NCBI GenBank assembly: GCA_002471375.1
Contig: DKPV01000057.1
Coordinates: forward strand, 1 to 42,052
Direction: 5' to 3'
DNA length: 42,052 nucleotides
Source: Flavobacteriales bacterium UBA7325
GTDB lineage: Bacteria > Bacteroidota > Bacteroidia > Flavobacteriales_D > Crocinitomicaceae
The notes under the pieces are model-generated. The model saw only the letters and a program-made list of their open reading frames with translations. It ran no database searches and had not been told where the DNA came from. Each line of letters opens with the position of its first letter. The first letter of the stretch is position 1. The position numbers were made by a program, and so were the translations under genes. Shown one piece after another: positions 41,670 to 42,052 of this stretch.

Positions 41670-42052
41670 TGTCAATTGAGGTAAAAAATCTAGTTAAGTA
41701 TTACGGCGAACAAGCTGCCGTGAAGGATATCACCTTCAATGTTAAGAAGGGTGAAATCGTTGGTTTTCTCGGTCCAAATGGAGCAGGGAAGTCAACAACG
41801 ATGAAGATTATTACTGGATATATTCCATCCACTTCAGGTGAAGTGACGGTATGTGGATTGCCAGTATCGATGGAGAACCTAGCATCTCGCAAGAAGATCG
41901 GTTATCTACCGGAGAACAATCCTTTGTATCTAGACATGTATGTGAAAGAGTATTTAAAGTTTGTAGGAAAGATCTATAAGGTGAAAAACTTGAACGATCG
42001 CGTAGCAGAAATGATTAATGCGGTTGGATTGGAAGTGGAGCAAAACAAGAAG
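41670..42052 (+). CDS. gldA: ABC transporter ATP-binding protein, GldA-like (cut by window end)
   Basis: The first 127 residues of an ABC ATPase are present: MSIEVKNLVKYYGEQAAVKD, Walker A in GFLGPNGAGKSTTMKIITGY, and KKIGYLPENNPLYLDMYVKEYLKFVG after the Q-loop position. The GYLPE-NPLYLDMYV-EYL wording is that of GldA, the ATPase of the GldAFG transporter needed for gliding motility in many Flavobacteriia. Signature motif and Walker B lie beyond the window. A related ABC-2 type exporter ATPase is the alternative. Confidence 0.8.

Noticed and set aside
1..42052. CRISPR arrays, tRNA/rRNA genes, insertion sequences, phage or toxin-antitoxin modules
   Set aside because: I looked for regular spaced repeats, tRNA-like cloverleaf sequences, transposase or integrase motifs and small paired genes and found none.

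Overview
The window looks like a chromosomal segment of a Bacteroidota bacterium, most likely Flavobacteriales (Crocinitomicaceae/Fluviicola-like, an inference). Support: a DAHP synthase fused to a type II chorismate mutase, a trpEGDCFBA operon, a TonB receptor with an N-terminal carboxypeptidase-like domain, a GldA-like ABC ATPase at the right edge, secreted proteins of Bacteroidota type, and promoter-like sites matching the phylum consensus TTTG-N18/19-TAnnTTTG. I see no rRNA, tRNA, CRISPR array, insertion sequence or prophage.

Layout. 1-5300: a LytTR response regulator and a five-PAS histidine kinase (minus strand), preceded by a 14-bp direct repeat with 21-bp period that fits a LytTR operator, then a truncated and broken SpoIIE-type phosphatase. 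5400-20840: an ion and phosphate region. It holds a SulP transporter, a PhoR/PhoB-like pair, a surface lipoprotein with a TonB receptor, a dead DHFR-like gene, a second PhoB-like regulator, a candidate small RNA, ChrA, a Na/Pi cotransporter with an unusual extracytoplasmic N-terminus, and an OprP/OprO-like porin. Two intergenic regions carry the same CTTAAT-N5-CTTAAT direct repeat (11-bp period), a candidate Pho box. 20900-22700: an RprY-like regulator, a small secreted protein and tsaB.

22697-31627: two divergent operons for aromatic amino acids: trpEGDCFBA (minus) and DAHP synthase/chorismate mutase plus aroA (plus). Each is preceded by a short leader ORF rich in aromatic codons and an intrinsic terminator just before the first structural gene. 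Both therefore appear to be controlled by ribosome-mediated attenuation. The trp leader encodes 22 residues with four Trp; the aro leader encodes 15 residues with Tyr, two Trp and Phe. I consider this divergent double attenuator the best finding here.

31628-38752: accessory material. It holds a dead ECF sigma gene, an FkbM-like protein, two overlapping secreted proteins of unknown function, an FGE/SUMF1-fold protein, a pyrophosphohydrolase and a Nudix enzyme, then a scar where two gene 3' ends (FGE-like and TPR) are joined head to head. 38749-41548: a minus-strand housekeeping cluster (Fer4_19 protein, rsgA, dtd, a beta-barrel protein, mazG). The window ends inside a gldA-like gene. Four separate decayed loci suggest ongoing gene loss in the accessory parts.
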